Shown: positions 51,195 through 58,753 of the stretch, in pieces
Layout: every line of letters begins with the position of its first letter
How positions within the stretch are numbered: position 1 is the stretch's first letter
Source: Paludisphaera mucosa
Lineage (GTDB): Bacteria > Planctomycetota > Planctomycetia > Isosphaerales > Isosphaeraceae
NCBI RefSeq assembly: GCF_029589435.1
Contig: NZ_JARRAG010000002.1
Location: forward strand, 682,001-746,000
Reading direction: 5' to 3'
DNA length: 64,000 nucleotides
Program-made: the position numbers and the translations under genes
Notes under the pieces: model-generated
What the model saw: the letters and a program-made list of their open reading frames with translations, nothing else
The model's database searches: none
Told to the model about the DNA's origin: nothing

Positions 51195-52271
51195 ATGAAC
51201 CACACCCTCCCCCCCCCCGCCCCCCTCCCGCGCGACGAGTTCACCCGGCGCGTCTGGATCGTCGCCGGGGCCGTCCTCGCGGTCGCGACGGCCGGGGCGG
51301 CGCTCGTCATGGCGTCGTCGGTCTTCCTGCTCCTCTTCGCGGCGGTCCTGCTGGCGATCCTCCTGCGCACGGCGGCCGACGCCGTCGCCCGCTGGACGGG
51401 CCTGGGGCCGAAGTGGGCCTTCGCGGTCCTGCTGATCGTCCTGGCGCTGGCGGCCGGCGGCCTGACCTACCTCGTGGGCGCGACGGCGGCCGACCAGTTC
51501 TCGAAGCTGAACGAGGAGCTGCCCCGGTCGATCACGCGGGTCCGGGCCTATCTGCAGGGGTCCACCTGGGGCCGCGAGGTCCTGCGATGGGCGCCCGCGG
51601 CCCAGGACGCCGTGACCGACCAGCCCCAGGCCGCGGCCTCGCACGTCGCCGAGGTCTTCTCGACGACCTTCGGCGCGGCCGGCGACCTGGTGGTGCTGCT
51701 CTTCGTGACCCTCTACCTGGCCGCCTCGCCCACGATGTACGTCGACGGCCTGGTCCGGCTCGTCCCGCCCGCCGGCCGGCCCCGGGCCCGAGAGGTCCTC
51801 GCGGCCGTCGGAGAGCGGCTGAAGGGCTGGATGCTCGGCCAGATGGTGGCCATGGCGACGGTCGGCCTGATCTCCGGCGTCGGCCTCTGGCTCGTCGGCG
51901 TGCCCCAGTTCCTGGTCCTCGGCCTGGTCGCCGGCATCCTCACCGCGATCCCCTACGTCGGGCCGATCGTGGGCGCGCTGATCGGCGTGCTCGCCGCGCT
52001 GACGCAGGGCCCCGACAAGGCCCTGTGGGCCCTGCTCGTCTTCACCGTGGCCGAGTCGCTGGAGGGCTATGTGATCACCCCGCTGGTCCAGCAGCGGATG
52101 TCCGAACTGCCGCCCGTCCTGACCCTGGTCGCGATCGCGGTGGCCGGCGCCCTCTTCGGCGTCGTCGGACTGATCGTCGCCGCCCCCCTCGCCGTCGCCC
52201 TCCAGACGGCCGTCGAGGAACTCTACGTCCAGGACGTCCTCGAAGACCGCGACCCGGACGCGGCCGCCTGA
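51195..52271 (+). CDS. AI-2E family permease (TqsA/PerM-like)
   Basis: This 358-residue inner-membrane protein has seven or eight helices in the AI-2E transporter arrangement: paired N-terminal helices (VWIVAGAVLAVATAGAAL, SVFLLLFAAVLLAILL), a helical external region, and a C-terminal bundle with VPQFLVLGLVAGILTAIPYV, GPIVGALIGVLAAL, and VAESLEGYVITPLVQQRMSE near the end, which is the family signature. Members include autoinducer-2 exporters and Na+/H+ antiporters, so the substrate is not certain. The ATG lies after a long-range inverted repeat (CCGTTCGA 51089-51096 and TCGAACGG 51132-51139). Confidence 0.87.
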   Translation: MNHTLPPPAPLPRDEFTRRVWIVAGAVLAVATAGAALVMASSVFLLLFAAVLLAILLRTAADAVARWTGLGPKWAFAVLLIVLALAAGGLTYLVGATAADQFSKLNEELPRSITRVRAYLQGSTWGREVLRWAPAAQDAVTDQPQAAASHVAEVFSTTFGAAGDLVVLLFVTLYLAASPTMYVDGLVRLVPPAGRPRAREVLAAVGERLKGWMLGQMVAMATVGLISGVGLWLVGVPQFLVLGLVAGILTAIPYVGPIVGALIGVLAALTQGPDKALWALLVFTVAESLEGYVITPLVQQRMSELPPVLTLVAIAVAGALFGVVGLIVAAPLAVALQTAVEELYVQDVLEDRDPDAAA

Positions 52272-52287
52272 ACCCGAGGCGACAGGC

Positions 52288-52315
52288 TTGACAGGCAACC
52301 AACTGGTTGCATAAT
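52288..52315 (+). promoter_or_regulatory. Promoter and operator of the second ArsR/SRPBCC operon
   Basis: TTGACA (52288-52293) and CATAAT (52310-52315) are 16 bases apart, and the ATG follows only six bases after the -10, so the transcript is probably leaderless. The inverted repeat GCAACC-AACT-GGTTGC (52295-52310) fills the spacer and is the likely autorepressor site. Confidence 0.7.
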
Positions 52316-52321
52316 AACGCC

Positions 52322-52651
52322 ATGGAAGCCGACCCCGACAAGGTCTTCAAGGCGCTGGCCGACCCCGGCCGGCGGCTCTTGCTCGATCGCCTGCACGCGG
52401 AGAACGGGCAGACGCTGGGCCAGCTCTGCGAGCGTATGGTGATGACCCGGCAGGCCGTGACGAAGCACCTCAAGGTGCTGGAGGAAGCGTCGCTGGTCGT
52501 CCCGATCCGTCGGGGTCGCGAGAAGCTGCACTACCTGAACCCGGTGCCGATCCACGAGATCGCCGAGCGCTGGATCGGCAAGTTCGATCGGGGGCCGTTG
52601 CGCGCGCTCGCCGACCTCAAGAAGGCGCTGGAAGGAGGGACCGATGGCTGA
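52322..52651 (+). CDS. ArsR-family transcriptional regulator
   Basis: This 109-residue winged-helix repressor shows DKVFKALADPGRRLLLDRLH at the start, TLGQLCERMVMTRQAVTKHL as the helix-turn-helix (about residues 35-65), and VVPIRRGREKLHYLNPVP as the wing. That is the compact ArsR type usually paired with SRPBCC genes. No metal-binding Cys motif is present. The next gene starts eight bases before its stop, so they are translationally coupled. TTG five codons earlier could also start the protein, but would lie in the -10. There is no Shine-Dalgarno, in line with a leaderless mRNA. Confidence 0.92.
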   Translation: MEADPDKVFKALADPGRRLLLDRLHAENGQTLGQLCERMVMTRQAVTKHLKVLEEASLVVPIRRGREKLHYLNPVPIHEIAERWIGKFDRGPLRALADLKKALEGGTDG

Positions 52652-53105
52652 ATCGCGGTTCGTCTACGTCACCTACATCCGCACTACGCCCGAGAAGCTC
52701 TGGCAGGCGCTCCGCGAACCGGAGTTCACCCGGAAGTATTGGGCCGAAACCTGGCAGGAGTCCGAGTGGAAGCCGGACGCGTCGTGGCGGATCATGCTGC
52801 CCGACGGCCGCGTCGCCGACAGCGGCGAGGTCGTCGCGATCGAGCCCGGCCGGCGGCTCGTCCTGACCTGGCGCAACGAGTTCAAGCCCGAGCTGCACGA
52901 GGAAGGCTACTCGCGCCTGACCTACGAACTCGAACAGGTCGGCGACGCGGTGAAGCTGACCCTGATCCACGAGATCGACCGCGACGACTCGAAGCTCATC
53001 GGGGTCACGTCGACCGGCTGGCCGGCGATCCTGGCCAGCCTCAAGAGCCTCCTCGAAACCGGCGAGCCCTTGGAGATGACCCGCCGCTGGCGGGCGGAGA
53101 GCTGA
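52644..53105 (+). CDS. SRPBCC (AHSA1-like) domain protein
   Basis: This 153-residue cytosolic protein is a single SRPBCC/AHSA1 domain. It has FVYVTYIRTTPEKLWQALRE at the N-terminus, the KYWAETWQESEWKPDASWRI loop, and VKLTLIHEIDRDDSKLIGVT, ending in the long C-terminal helix (GWPAILASLKSLLETGEPLE). The fold binds hydrophobic ligands, and such proteins are common with ArsR partners. The start overlaps the regulator gene by eight bases. The role is unknown; the pair resembles the operon at 5.7-7.1 kb but is shorter. Confidence 0.92.
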   Translation: MAESRFVYVTYIRTTPEKLWQALREPEFTRKYWAETWQESEWKPDASWRIMLPDGRVADSGEVVAIEPGRRLVLTWRNEFKPELHEEGYSRLTYELEQVGDAVKLTLIHEIDRDDSKLIGVTSTGWPAILASLKSLLETGEPLEMTRRWRAES

Positions 53106-53130
53106 CCGGCGAACGCGGAGGCCAAACATG

Positions 53131-53172
53131 ATGTAAAATCCACTTTACATAGTGTCGTCTCGGCATTACAAT
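53131..53172 (+). promoter_or_regulatory. Promoter with palindromic operator for the DUF2178/XRE pair
   Basis: TTTACA (53144-53149) and TACAAT (53167-53172) are 17 bases apart, one of the best promoters in the window. The perfect palindrome ATGTAAA-N6-TTTACAT (53131-53150) overlaps the -35 and is the likely site for the XRE regulator encoded downstream. Confidence 0.7.
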
Positions 53173-53209
53173 TCGGGCGGGAGATCCGAAGCCGAGAGGA
53201 GGCCCGAAA

Positions 53210-53617
53210 ATGTCCGCGTCGCAGAAGCATGCGTGGTTCAACCTGACGGTCGTCGCCGCGACCGTGGTCACGGTTTTGGCCCTGGTCCCGATGCTCGGGC
53301 CGGGGGCCCAGGGAGGGTTCGCGTTGCTCGGGCTGCTGGGGCTCGGGCCGATCTTCTTCCGCCGCCGGGCCGGCGTGGTGGTCGCGGACGAGCGCGATTT
53401 GGAGATCCAGCGCCGGTCGATGCTGATCGCCTACGTCGTCTTCTGGCTGGCTTTCGTCATCGCCTGCGTGTCGCTGCCGGCGTTCTACGGCTGGCGAGGC
53501 TCTGTGCCGGTGGCGGTCGTCCAGTCGAGCGTCTGGTGCGCCTGGATCCTCGTCGTCGGCGTCGCGTCGATCGCCACGCTGTCCATGGACCGGCTGGGGG
53601 AAGCCGATGCCTCCTGA
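53210..53617 (+). CDS. Small membrane protein (DUF2178-like)
   Basis: This 135-residue inner-membrane protein has about four helices: NLTVVAATVVTVLALVPMLG, FALLGLLGLGPIFF, SMLIAYVVFWLAFVIACVSL and VQSSVWCAWILVVGVASIAT. The phrase ADERDLEIQRRSMLIAYVVF is typical of DUF2178-type proteins that pair with a small HTH gene. GAGAGGAGG lies before the ATG. The next gene overlaps its end by 11 bases, so the pair is one unit. Its role (perhaps sensing membrane state) is unknown. Confidence 0.75.
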   Translation: MSASQKHAWFNLTVVAATVVTVLALVPMLGPGAQGGFALLGLLGLGPIFFRRRAGVVVADERDLEIQRRSMLIAYVVFWLAFVIACVSLPAFYGWRGSVPVAVVQSSVWCAWILVVGVASIATLSMDRLGEADAS

Positions 53618-53876
53618 CGCCGCCGGCAAGATCAGCAACCGGCTCCGGAAGCTGCGCTTCGAGCACTCCGAGATGACCCAGCAGACGCTAGCCGAACGGG
53701 CCGGCGTGACCCGCCAGACGATCATCGCCCTGGAGGCCGGCAAGTACACGCCCTCGCTGCTGCTGGCCTTCCGCCTGGCCCGCGCGTTCGGCAAGGGCGT
53801 CGAGGAGGTCTTCGGGTACGAGGAGGCCGCGAACCGGCCCACCGCCACGCCGATCGATGATTCCATGAACAAGTAA
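53607..53876 (+). CDS. XRE-family (Cro/C1-type) transcriptional regulator
   Basis: This 89-residue DNA-binding protein has a Cro/C1 helix-turn-helix of five helices: ISNRLRKLRFEHSEMTQQTL, ERAGVTRQTIIALEAGKYTP and LLLAFRLARAFGKGVEEVFG, the YdaS/YgzD-like short XRE type. The C-terminal tail is acidic and short. It overlaps the membrane protein gene, a common two-gene arrangement in which the regulator controls its own operon. The palindrome at 53131-53150 is the obvious operator candidate. Confidence 0.88.
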   Translation: MPPDAAGKISNRLRKLRFEHSEMTQQTLAERAGVTRQTIIALEAGKYTPSLLLAFRLARAFGKGVEEVFGYEEAANRPTATPIDDSMNK

Positions 53877-53910
53877 AATCCTGTTCGAAAAATCCGTTTC
53901 ACCGTCGAAC

Positions 53911-54089
53911 GACGGCCTTCCCCCCTCGCGGGGGAAGGTGGCCCGGAGGGCCGGATGAGGGGGAGGCGAGCACGAAAGCCGTCGCCGTAACGTCCTGCCT
54001 GCCGGCGGGTTCCGATGGGGCATCGCGCGTCCTCCCCCTCATCCGACCCCTGCGGGGCCTGCCTTCCCCCGCGAGGGGGGAAGGCCGTC
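53911..54089. repeat. Inverted pair of REP-like elements between convergent genes
   Basis: The left arm 53911-53966 and right arm 54031-54089 are near-exact inverse copies (56 and 59 bases). Each carries its own hairpin CCTTCCCCC-CTCGC-GGGGGAAGG and the segment GGATGAGGGGGAGG. It lies between the 3' ends of the XRE gene and the anti-sigma gene, so it probably terminates both. Related to the palindromes at 42042-42074 and 45629-45680. Confidence 0.8.
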
Positions 54090-54103
54090 GGGGGCGCCAG
54101 CCG

Positions 54104-54904
54104 TCACGGCCCGGGCTTGGCCGGGTCGCCCAGGAGGATGATCGGGTCGCGGCGGGAGACGACGACGCCGCCAGGCTTTTCCTCGGTGACGGCGAAGAGG
54201 TAGGGCTCGACGACCTGGATGGGCGCGCGGATGGGGAGGATGGCCACGCCCGGGGCGCGGACGTCGAAGACGCCGCCGTCGATCGGGTAGCGTTCGTCCT
54301 GGGCCCGGTCGAAGATCCAGAGCTGGTACTGCTTCAACTTCGGGTCGTTCACGGCGACCCCCGTGAGTCGCATGAACCCCCGCTGGCGCTGGCTGCTCCA
54401 GACGAGCTCGCCGCTCGACGCCGCGCCCGGGCCGACGCCTTTCAGCGACACCGTCATGACGTCGCGGGCGCTCAGGATCTCCTCGCGGTCGCGGATCAGG
54501 TCGGCGGCGGCGTCCCGGGGCGTCGGTCGCAGCCAGGCCGCGAGGGCCAGCAGCAGGCAGGCGGCCGCGAGCCCCCAGGCGATCCACGGCGGCGAGCCGA
54601 CCCGCCGCGGCGCGTGAGGCTCGGGGAGAGGCCGGAGGGGCGGCGCCCCGGAGGTCAGGGCGTCTCGACCCTGGCGGGCGCAGATCTGCCGGAGGCGATC
54701 CGGCAGGGGCGCCTCGTCGGCCGGCGCGAGCCCGACGTACAGCGCCGCGACGATGCGTTCGAACTCCTCGACGTCGCCGTCGCCCAACTCCGCCTTGAGC
54801 CGCTCGACCTCGGCCCGGTCGTCGGGCGCGAGGCCGAACGCGGCGTCCTCGGCGAGCAGTTCCCGCAGGCGGTCGCGGTCGATCGGGGACAGGTCGTCGC
54901 TCAT
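54104..54904 (-). CDS. Anti-sigma factor (RskA-like)
   Basis: This 266-residue membrane-spanning anti-sigma factor is encoded next to its ECF sigma factor, overlapping it by four bases. It has a cytosolic N-terminal helical region (about 1-105) that would hold the sigma factor, with DRLRELLAEDAAFGLAPDDR resembling the zinc-free ASD start. One membrane helix follows (about 108-126, WIAWGLAAACLLLALAAWL), then a C-terminal exported RskA domain (VSLKGVGPGAASSGELVWSS, LKQYQLWIFDRAQDERYPID). Release occurs by regulated proteolysis in relatives. The C-terminal partner or signal is unknown. Confidence 0.9.
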   Translation of the reverse strand: MSDDLSPIDRDRLRELLAEDAAFGLAPDDRAEVERLKAELGDGDVEEFERIVAALYVGLAPADEAPLPDRLRQICARQGRDALTSGAPPLRPLPEPHAPRRVGSPPWIAWGLAAACLLLALAAWLRPTPRDAAADLIRDREEILSARDVMTVSLKGVGPGAASSGELVWSSQRQRGFMRLTGVAVNDPKLKQYQLWIFDRAQDERYPIDGGVFDVRAPGVAILPIRAPIQVVEPYLFAVTEEKPGGVVVSRRDPIILLGDPAKPGP

Positions 54905-55461
54905 TCCGAGCCCCCTCTCGCGTCGACGCCGGGGACCGAGCGGAGGAGATCCCGGATCTGCATGAGCCCGCGCCGGACGAGCGTCTTCACCGAGCCCAGC
55001 GGGCGGCCGGTGACCCGCGCGATCTCGGTGTGGGTGAGGCCGTCGTAGACCGCGAGCCGGAGCACGGCCTGCTGCTCCGGGCGGAGCGACCGGAGGGCGA
55101 CCGTCACCCGGGCGACGTCGTCGTCGCGCTCGAGCCGATCGAACTGGCCGAGGTCTTCCGAGACGAGATCCGCGGCGAGGTTCGAGGTCTTCGGCGACCG
55201 GCCGCGCTTGCGGGCCCGGTCGATCAGCCGCCTGCGGGCGATCATGACGACGAACGCCGACTCGGACGAGAGCGTCTCGTCGAACCGCCCGGCCGCGCGC
55301 CAGACGTCGATGAACGCCTCCTGGACGCCGTCCTCGGCGTCGGCCGGGTCGGCCGAGAGCTTGCGCGCGAGGGACCAGACCAGGCCGCCGTAGCGTTCAA
55401 GCACCTCTTCGATCGCAGATTGATCTCCCGCCGCGACCCGGCGGAGCAGTGAGTCTGACAT
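54901..55461 (-). CDS. ECF RNA polymerase sigma factor
   Basis: This 186-residue sigma factor has region 2 (about 20-95: YGGLVWSLARKLSADPADAE followed by DGVQEAFIDVWRAAGRFDET) and region 4 (about 125-180: LRPEQQAVLRLAVYDGLTHT, EIARVTGRPLGSVKTLVRRG). It is the SigK/SigL-like type paired with RskA anti-sigma factors. It is co-transcribed with the anti-sigma gene. A TAGAAT box (55476-55471, minus strand) lies only nine bases before the ATG, 18 bases after TTGGCC, so the leader is two to three bases and there is no Shine-Dalgarno. Regulon unknown; the adjacent fasciclin gene is a natural target. Confidence 0.92.
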   Translation of the reverse strand: MSDSLLRRVAAGDQSAIEEVLERYGGLVWSLARKLSADPADAEDGVQEAFIDVWRAAGRFDETLSSESAFVVMIARRRLIDRARKRGRSPKTSNLAADLVSEDLGQFDRLERDDDVARVTVALRSLRPEQQAVLRLAVYDGLTHTEIARVTGRPLGSVKTLVRRGLMQIRDLLRSVPGVDARGGSE

Positions 55462-55470
55462 CCGGATCGC

Positions 55471-55500
55471 ATTCTAACCCATCGGTCGCCGACCGGCCAA
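55471..55500 (-). promoter_or_regulatory. Promoter of the ECF sigma/anti-sigma operon, nearly leaderless
   Basis: On the minus strand TTGGCC (55500-55495) and TAGAAT (55476-55471) are 18 bases apart, and the ATG follows nine bases after the -10. No Shine-Dalgarno fits in the gap. Confidence 0.5.
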
Positions 55501-55523
55501 CTCCCCCGCCCCGCCCGGGCCCG

Positions 55524-55547
55524 GCGATCCTCCGCGTCGAGGATCGC
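55524..55547 (-). terminator. Terminator hairpin after the fasciclin gene
   Basis: A perfect 9-bp stem GCGATCCTC-CGCGTC-GAGGATCGC lies 33 bp beyond the fasciclin stop codon and just before the sigma gene promoter, so the fasciclin gene and the sigma operon are separate units. Outer CCGCC-rich bases extend the stem. Confidence 0.55.
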
Positions 55548-55579
55548 GGCGGGGACGGGGGCAGGCCGTCGATCCGTCG

Positions 55580-56074
55580 TCAGTCTTTGTCGTGCGGGAT
55601 CAGGACGGCGTCGATCACGTGGATCACGCCGTTGGAGCACTCGATGTCGGCCTTGGTGACCTTCGCGTCGTTGATCTTCACGCCGTCGGCGGCGTCGACG
55701 GCGACCGTCTGGCCCTGGACCGTCTTGGCCGACTTCAGCTTCACCACGTCCGCGGCCTTGACCTTGCCCTTCACGACGTGATAGGTCAGCACGGCCTTCA
55801 GCTTGGCCTTGTCCTTGAGGAGGGCTTCGACCGTCCCCTCGGGCAGCTTCTTGAAGGCCGCGTCGGTCGGCGCGAAGACGGTGTACGGCCCTTCGCCCTT
55901 CAGCACGTCGACCAGGTCGGCCGCCTTGAGCGCGGCGGCGAGGGTCTTGAACGAGCCGGCCGCGACCGCGGTATCGACGATATCCGACTTGTGGTCTTCG
56001 GCGTGCGCGGGGGCGGCGGACGCCGCGGCGGCGGCGAGGCCGACGAACAGGCACCAGCTCTTGATCATGGACAT
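55580..56074 (-). CDS. Fasciclin (FAS1) domain protein, exported
   Basis: This 164-residue protein has a signal peptide ([19 protein letters not shown]). The rest is a single FAS1 domain with [60 protein letters not shown] and the conserved end [18 protein letters not shown]1 proteins bind surfaces, matrix or other proteins; the M. tuberculosis homologues MPT70/MPT83 are controlled by the SigK/RskA pair. Here the gene lies just upstream of an ECF sigma/RskA operon, with a terminator between. AGGAG is eight bases before the ATG. Confidence 0.93.
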   Translation of the reverse strand: MSMIKSWCLFVGLAAAAASAAPAHAEDHKSDIVDTAVAAGSFKTLAAALKAADLVDVLKGEGPYTVFAPTDAAFKKLPEGTVEALLKDKAKLKAVLTYHVVKGKVKAADVVKLKSAKTVQGQTVAVDAADGVKINDAKVTKADIECSNGVIHVIDAVLIPHDKD

Positions 56075-56253
56075 GGATCGACTCCTGGTTCGAACTTCGA
56101 GGGTGTAGGGATGTTTCGGCGCGCGGACCGGCCGTCCGGGACGCGTCCGATCCTTCCGACCGGACGGCCCGGGCCCGACTTCACGGCCCACGCCTTGAAT
56201 TCGCTCGCGGACGCCGATCGGATTCACAATCCGGCGAGTTCCCCCGCGGTTCG

Positions 56254-56883
56254 TCAGGGGCCGGGCGGCGAACTCGGGGCGTCCGGGTTCAACAGGGCCG
56301 GGGCCGACGGCGGGGGCGTCCGGCCGGGCGAGGAGGATTCGCCGCTCGCCTGCGACGTGAACGGCGCGAAGGTGGAGTCGGGATAGGGGAGCATCCCCGA
56401 GAACGACCCGTAGCCGCCCAGATCGCCGCCGCCGGTGGAGATCACCGGGCGGTCGATGACGAGCGGGCTGGGGCCGCCGTCGAAGTACTGCGGCCGGTCG
56501 GGCGTCGGGCCGCCGGGGCCGGCGTCGTGCGGGAACGGCGCGATCTTCGTCAGCTTGAAGCGGTCGAGCCCGGGGGCGGGATGGTTGTAGCCGGGGCCGC
56601 CGTAGAAGGGATGACCTCCCTCGGCGCCGGCCCCCAGGGCGTCGCCGCCGTAGCCGTGGCCCCGGTGGAACCCGAGGCCGAAGCCCTGGTACCCGGGATG
56701 AACCCCGGGCGGGCCGTAACCCAGCGTCCCGCCCGCATCCGTCCGGACCGCGCGGTGACGCCCGAGCCAGGAGAAGAGACCATCCCCGGCCGAGGTCGGC
56801 GTCTCGCAGCAGAGCCAGGCCCCGAACGTCAGGGCGAGCGCCCCGGTGAGCCGCCGTCGACCGTCCCTCGCCGTCGGATTCAT
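56254..56883 (-). CDS. Secreted Gly/Pro-rich protein of unknown function
   Basis: This 209-residue exported protein has a signal peptide ([20 protein letters not shown]) and a mature part dominated by Gly, Pro, Tyr and His, e.g. [20 protein letters not shown] and [20 protein letters not shown]. It has no recognised domain and is probably largely unfolded. It is the last gene on the minus strand after the efflux operon, 51 bp downstream of the second TolC gene, so it may share that transcript. GGGGGA lies before the ATG. No function can be named. Confidence 0.65.
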   Translation of the reverse strand: MNPTARDGRRRLTGALALTFGAWLCCETPTSAGDGLFSWLGRHRAVRTDAGGTLGYGPPGVHPGYQGFGLGFHRGHGYGGDALGAGAEGGHPFYGGPGYNHPAPGLDRFKLTKIAPFPHDAGPGGPTPDRPQYFDGGPSPLVIDRPVISTGGGDLGGYGSFSGMLPYPDSTFAPFTSQASGESSSPGRTPPPSAPALLNPDAPSSPPGP

Positions 56884-56934
56884 CTGTGAATTCCCCCTGT
56901 CGAATGTCCTGACTGGTCCGGTCGCCGGCCGCCG

Positions 56935-58734
56935 TTAACGAGTCGCCGGAGGAGGCCCGTGGCCGACGCGGGGGAGATAGGCCGGCCGTTCCGTGTCCAC
57001 GGCGACGGCGTCGCCGGGGTTGCGGAGCTGGGCGATCTCGCGCGCCGGGTAGCCCAGGGCGTGGAAGAGGTCGAACTGCGCCCGGTTGTACTCGGCGACC
57101 GTCGCGTAGTACTCGTTGAAGGCGACGCTGAGCAGGTCGAGCGAGTAGACCGCCTCCTGGGGCCGGAACGTCAGCACGAGGACGTCCCCCAGCCGCCGGG
57201 TCTGCTTCAGGCCCTCCAGGTGGCCGTTGAACGCGACGATGCCGGTTCGCAGGGCGCGGTCGGCCTGGAGGACGCGGGCGGCGGCCGACTGCACCCGCGC
57301 CCGGGCCCGCGTCACGTCCGCCGCGACCCCGTCCTGGGCCCTGCGGAAGTCGATCAGGGCCCGCGATTCGAGCCCGCGCTGCTGCTTGATCTTGGCGAGG
57401 TTGCCGAGCCCGAACTGCTCGAGCTGCCAGACCACCTGCAGGGTCACGTCGGACCGGCCCCGCCACTGGTCCATGCTGGCGTTGGGGCCCAGGCCGAAGA
57501 TCCCCGCCTGGAGCGTGAAGCCGGGATGCTGGAAGCCGTTGACCGAGAGCATCGGCAGGGCGGGCCGCCATTTCTCGCGGTCGACCCGCGTCTCCGCGGC
57601 CTGCACCAGAGCCCGCCGCGAGGCCAGCTCGGGGCGGTTGGCGAGGGCGACGGGCATCAGGTCGTCGAGCGTCCGCCCGGGGTCGATCAGGGTGATCTGG
57701 GCGTGGTCGTGCTCGAGCGGCTCGACGACGGCGCGGGGGTCCAGCCGCAGCACCTGCGTCAGGTCCGCACCCGCCACCCGCCACTCCTGGCGGGCGAGGA
57801 CCGAGCGCTGTTCGAGGTCGGCGACCACGTTGCGGGCCCGGGCGACCTCGTCCTTGGGGACCAGTTCGCGGCTCAGCTCCTCGACCTTGGCGATCAGGTC
57901 GCGGCCCCGTTCGAGGGTGTAGAGGGCCCCGGCGTAGGTGCCGCGGTACTGGTGGACGCGGAAGTAGGCGTCGGCCGTCTGCATCAGGGCGTCGTTCTTG
58001 GCGGCCTGGACGTTCCATTGCGACGAGTCGAGCACCCGGCGGGCGACCAGGGGCTGGAAGACGGCGTCGGTCACGTTGACGTACAAATTGAGCCCGGCGC
58101 CCCCCATGAAGTAATTGGCGCTCGGGGCGGTCATGATCCCCTTGTTGAAGTCGGGCCCGCCGCCGTCGTGGCGGGTGTAGTCGAAGCCGATCAGGGCCGT
58201 CGGCACCCAGACGACCTTGGCGCGGGTGAGCTGGGCCTCGGAGACCCAGACGCCGGCCTGTGCGGCGGCGACGATGAGGGGACGGGCGTCGGCCAGCCGC
58301 AGCGCCGCGGCCAGGTTGATCGGGAACCGCTGGTCGCCCGGGTCGAACGGGGCCGGCTTGAGCGCCAGGCTCTCGATCGCGCCGGCGGCGTAGGCCGAGG
58401 GCGACGGCAGCTCCGGCGGCGGCGACGCGGGTTCGGCCTCCTGCTCCGCCGAGGCGTCGGGCGGGCTCGCGGCCGCGGCGTCCTGGGGGGGCCGGCCGAG
58501 CGAGACGGCCGCGCCGGCCGGGGGCGCCGGCGGGACCTCGTCGCCGTGCCGTTCCATGAACCGGGCGATCGAGGGGGAGACCGAGGACGGGAACGCGTCG
58601 ATCTCCGCGGCCGTGGGCGCGGGGGCGGGGCGCGCCGGCCCGTCGACGTCGTCCGGCCGTCGGGCGTCGCAGCGCGACGGGTCCGACGCCATTGCGGCGG
58701 CGAGCAGCCAGATTCGGGCGAGGCGTCCTGTCAT
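56935..58734 (-). CDS. TolC-family outer membrane efflux protein (paralog 2)
   Basis: This 599-residue outer-membrane channel of the OMF family completes an RND pump. It has a signal peptide ([15 protein letters not shown]), a proline-rich linker to about residue 115, and two repeats of the TolC fold with long helices: [60 protein letters not shown], ending [16 protein letters not shown]. It is nearly a duplicate of the protein encoded at 59533-61179, differing mainly in the N-terminal linker and short middle stretches. A LEPR-type protein gene sits 19 bp upstream of it. Both paralogs probably form channels for the same or related pumps. Confidence 0.9.
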   Translation of the reverse strand: MTGRLARIWLLAAAMASDPSRCDARRPDDVDGPARPAPAPTAAEIDAFPSSVSPSIARFMERHGDEVPPAPPAGAAVSLGRPPQDAAAASPPDASAEQEAEPASPPPELPSPSAYAAGAIESLALKPAPFDPGDQRFPINLAAALRLADARPLIVAAAQAGVWVSEAQLTRAKVVWVPTALIGFDYTRHDGGGPDFNKGIMTAPSANYFMGGAGLNLYVNVTDAVFQPLVARRVLDSSQWNVQAAKNDALMQTADAYFRVHQYRGTYAGALYTLERGRDLIAKVEELSRELVPKDEVARARNVVADLEQRSVLARQEWRVAGADLTQVLRLDPRAVVEPLEHDHAQITLIDPGRTLDDLMPVALANRPELASRRALVQAAETRVDREKWRPALPMLSVNGFQHPGFTLQAGIFGLGPNASMDQWRGRSDVTLQVVWQLEQFGLGNLAKIKQQRGLESRALIDFRRAQDGVAADVTRARARVQSAAARVLQADRALRTGIVAFNGHLEGLKQTRRLGDVLVLTFRPQEAVYSLDLLSVAFNEYYATVAEYNRAQFDLFHALGYPAREIAQLRNPGDAVAVDTERPAYLPRVGHGPPPATR

Positions 58735-58753
58735 GGCCTTCCACGACTCCCGA

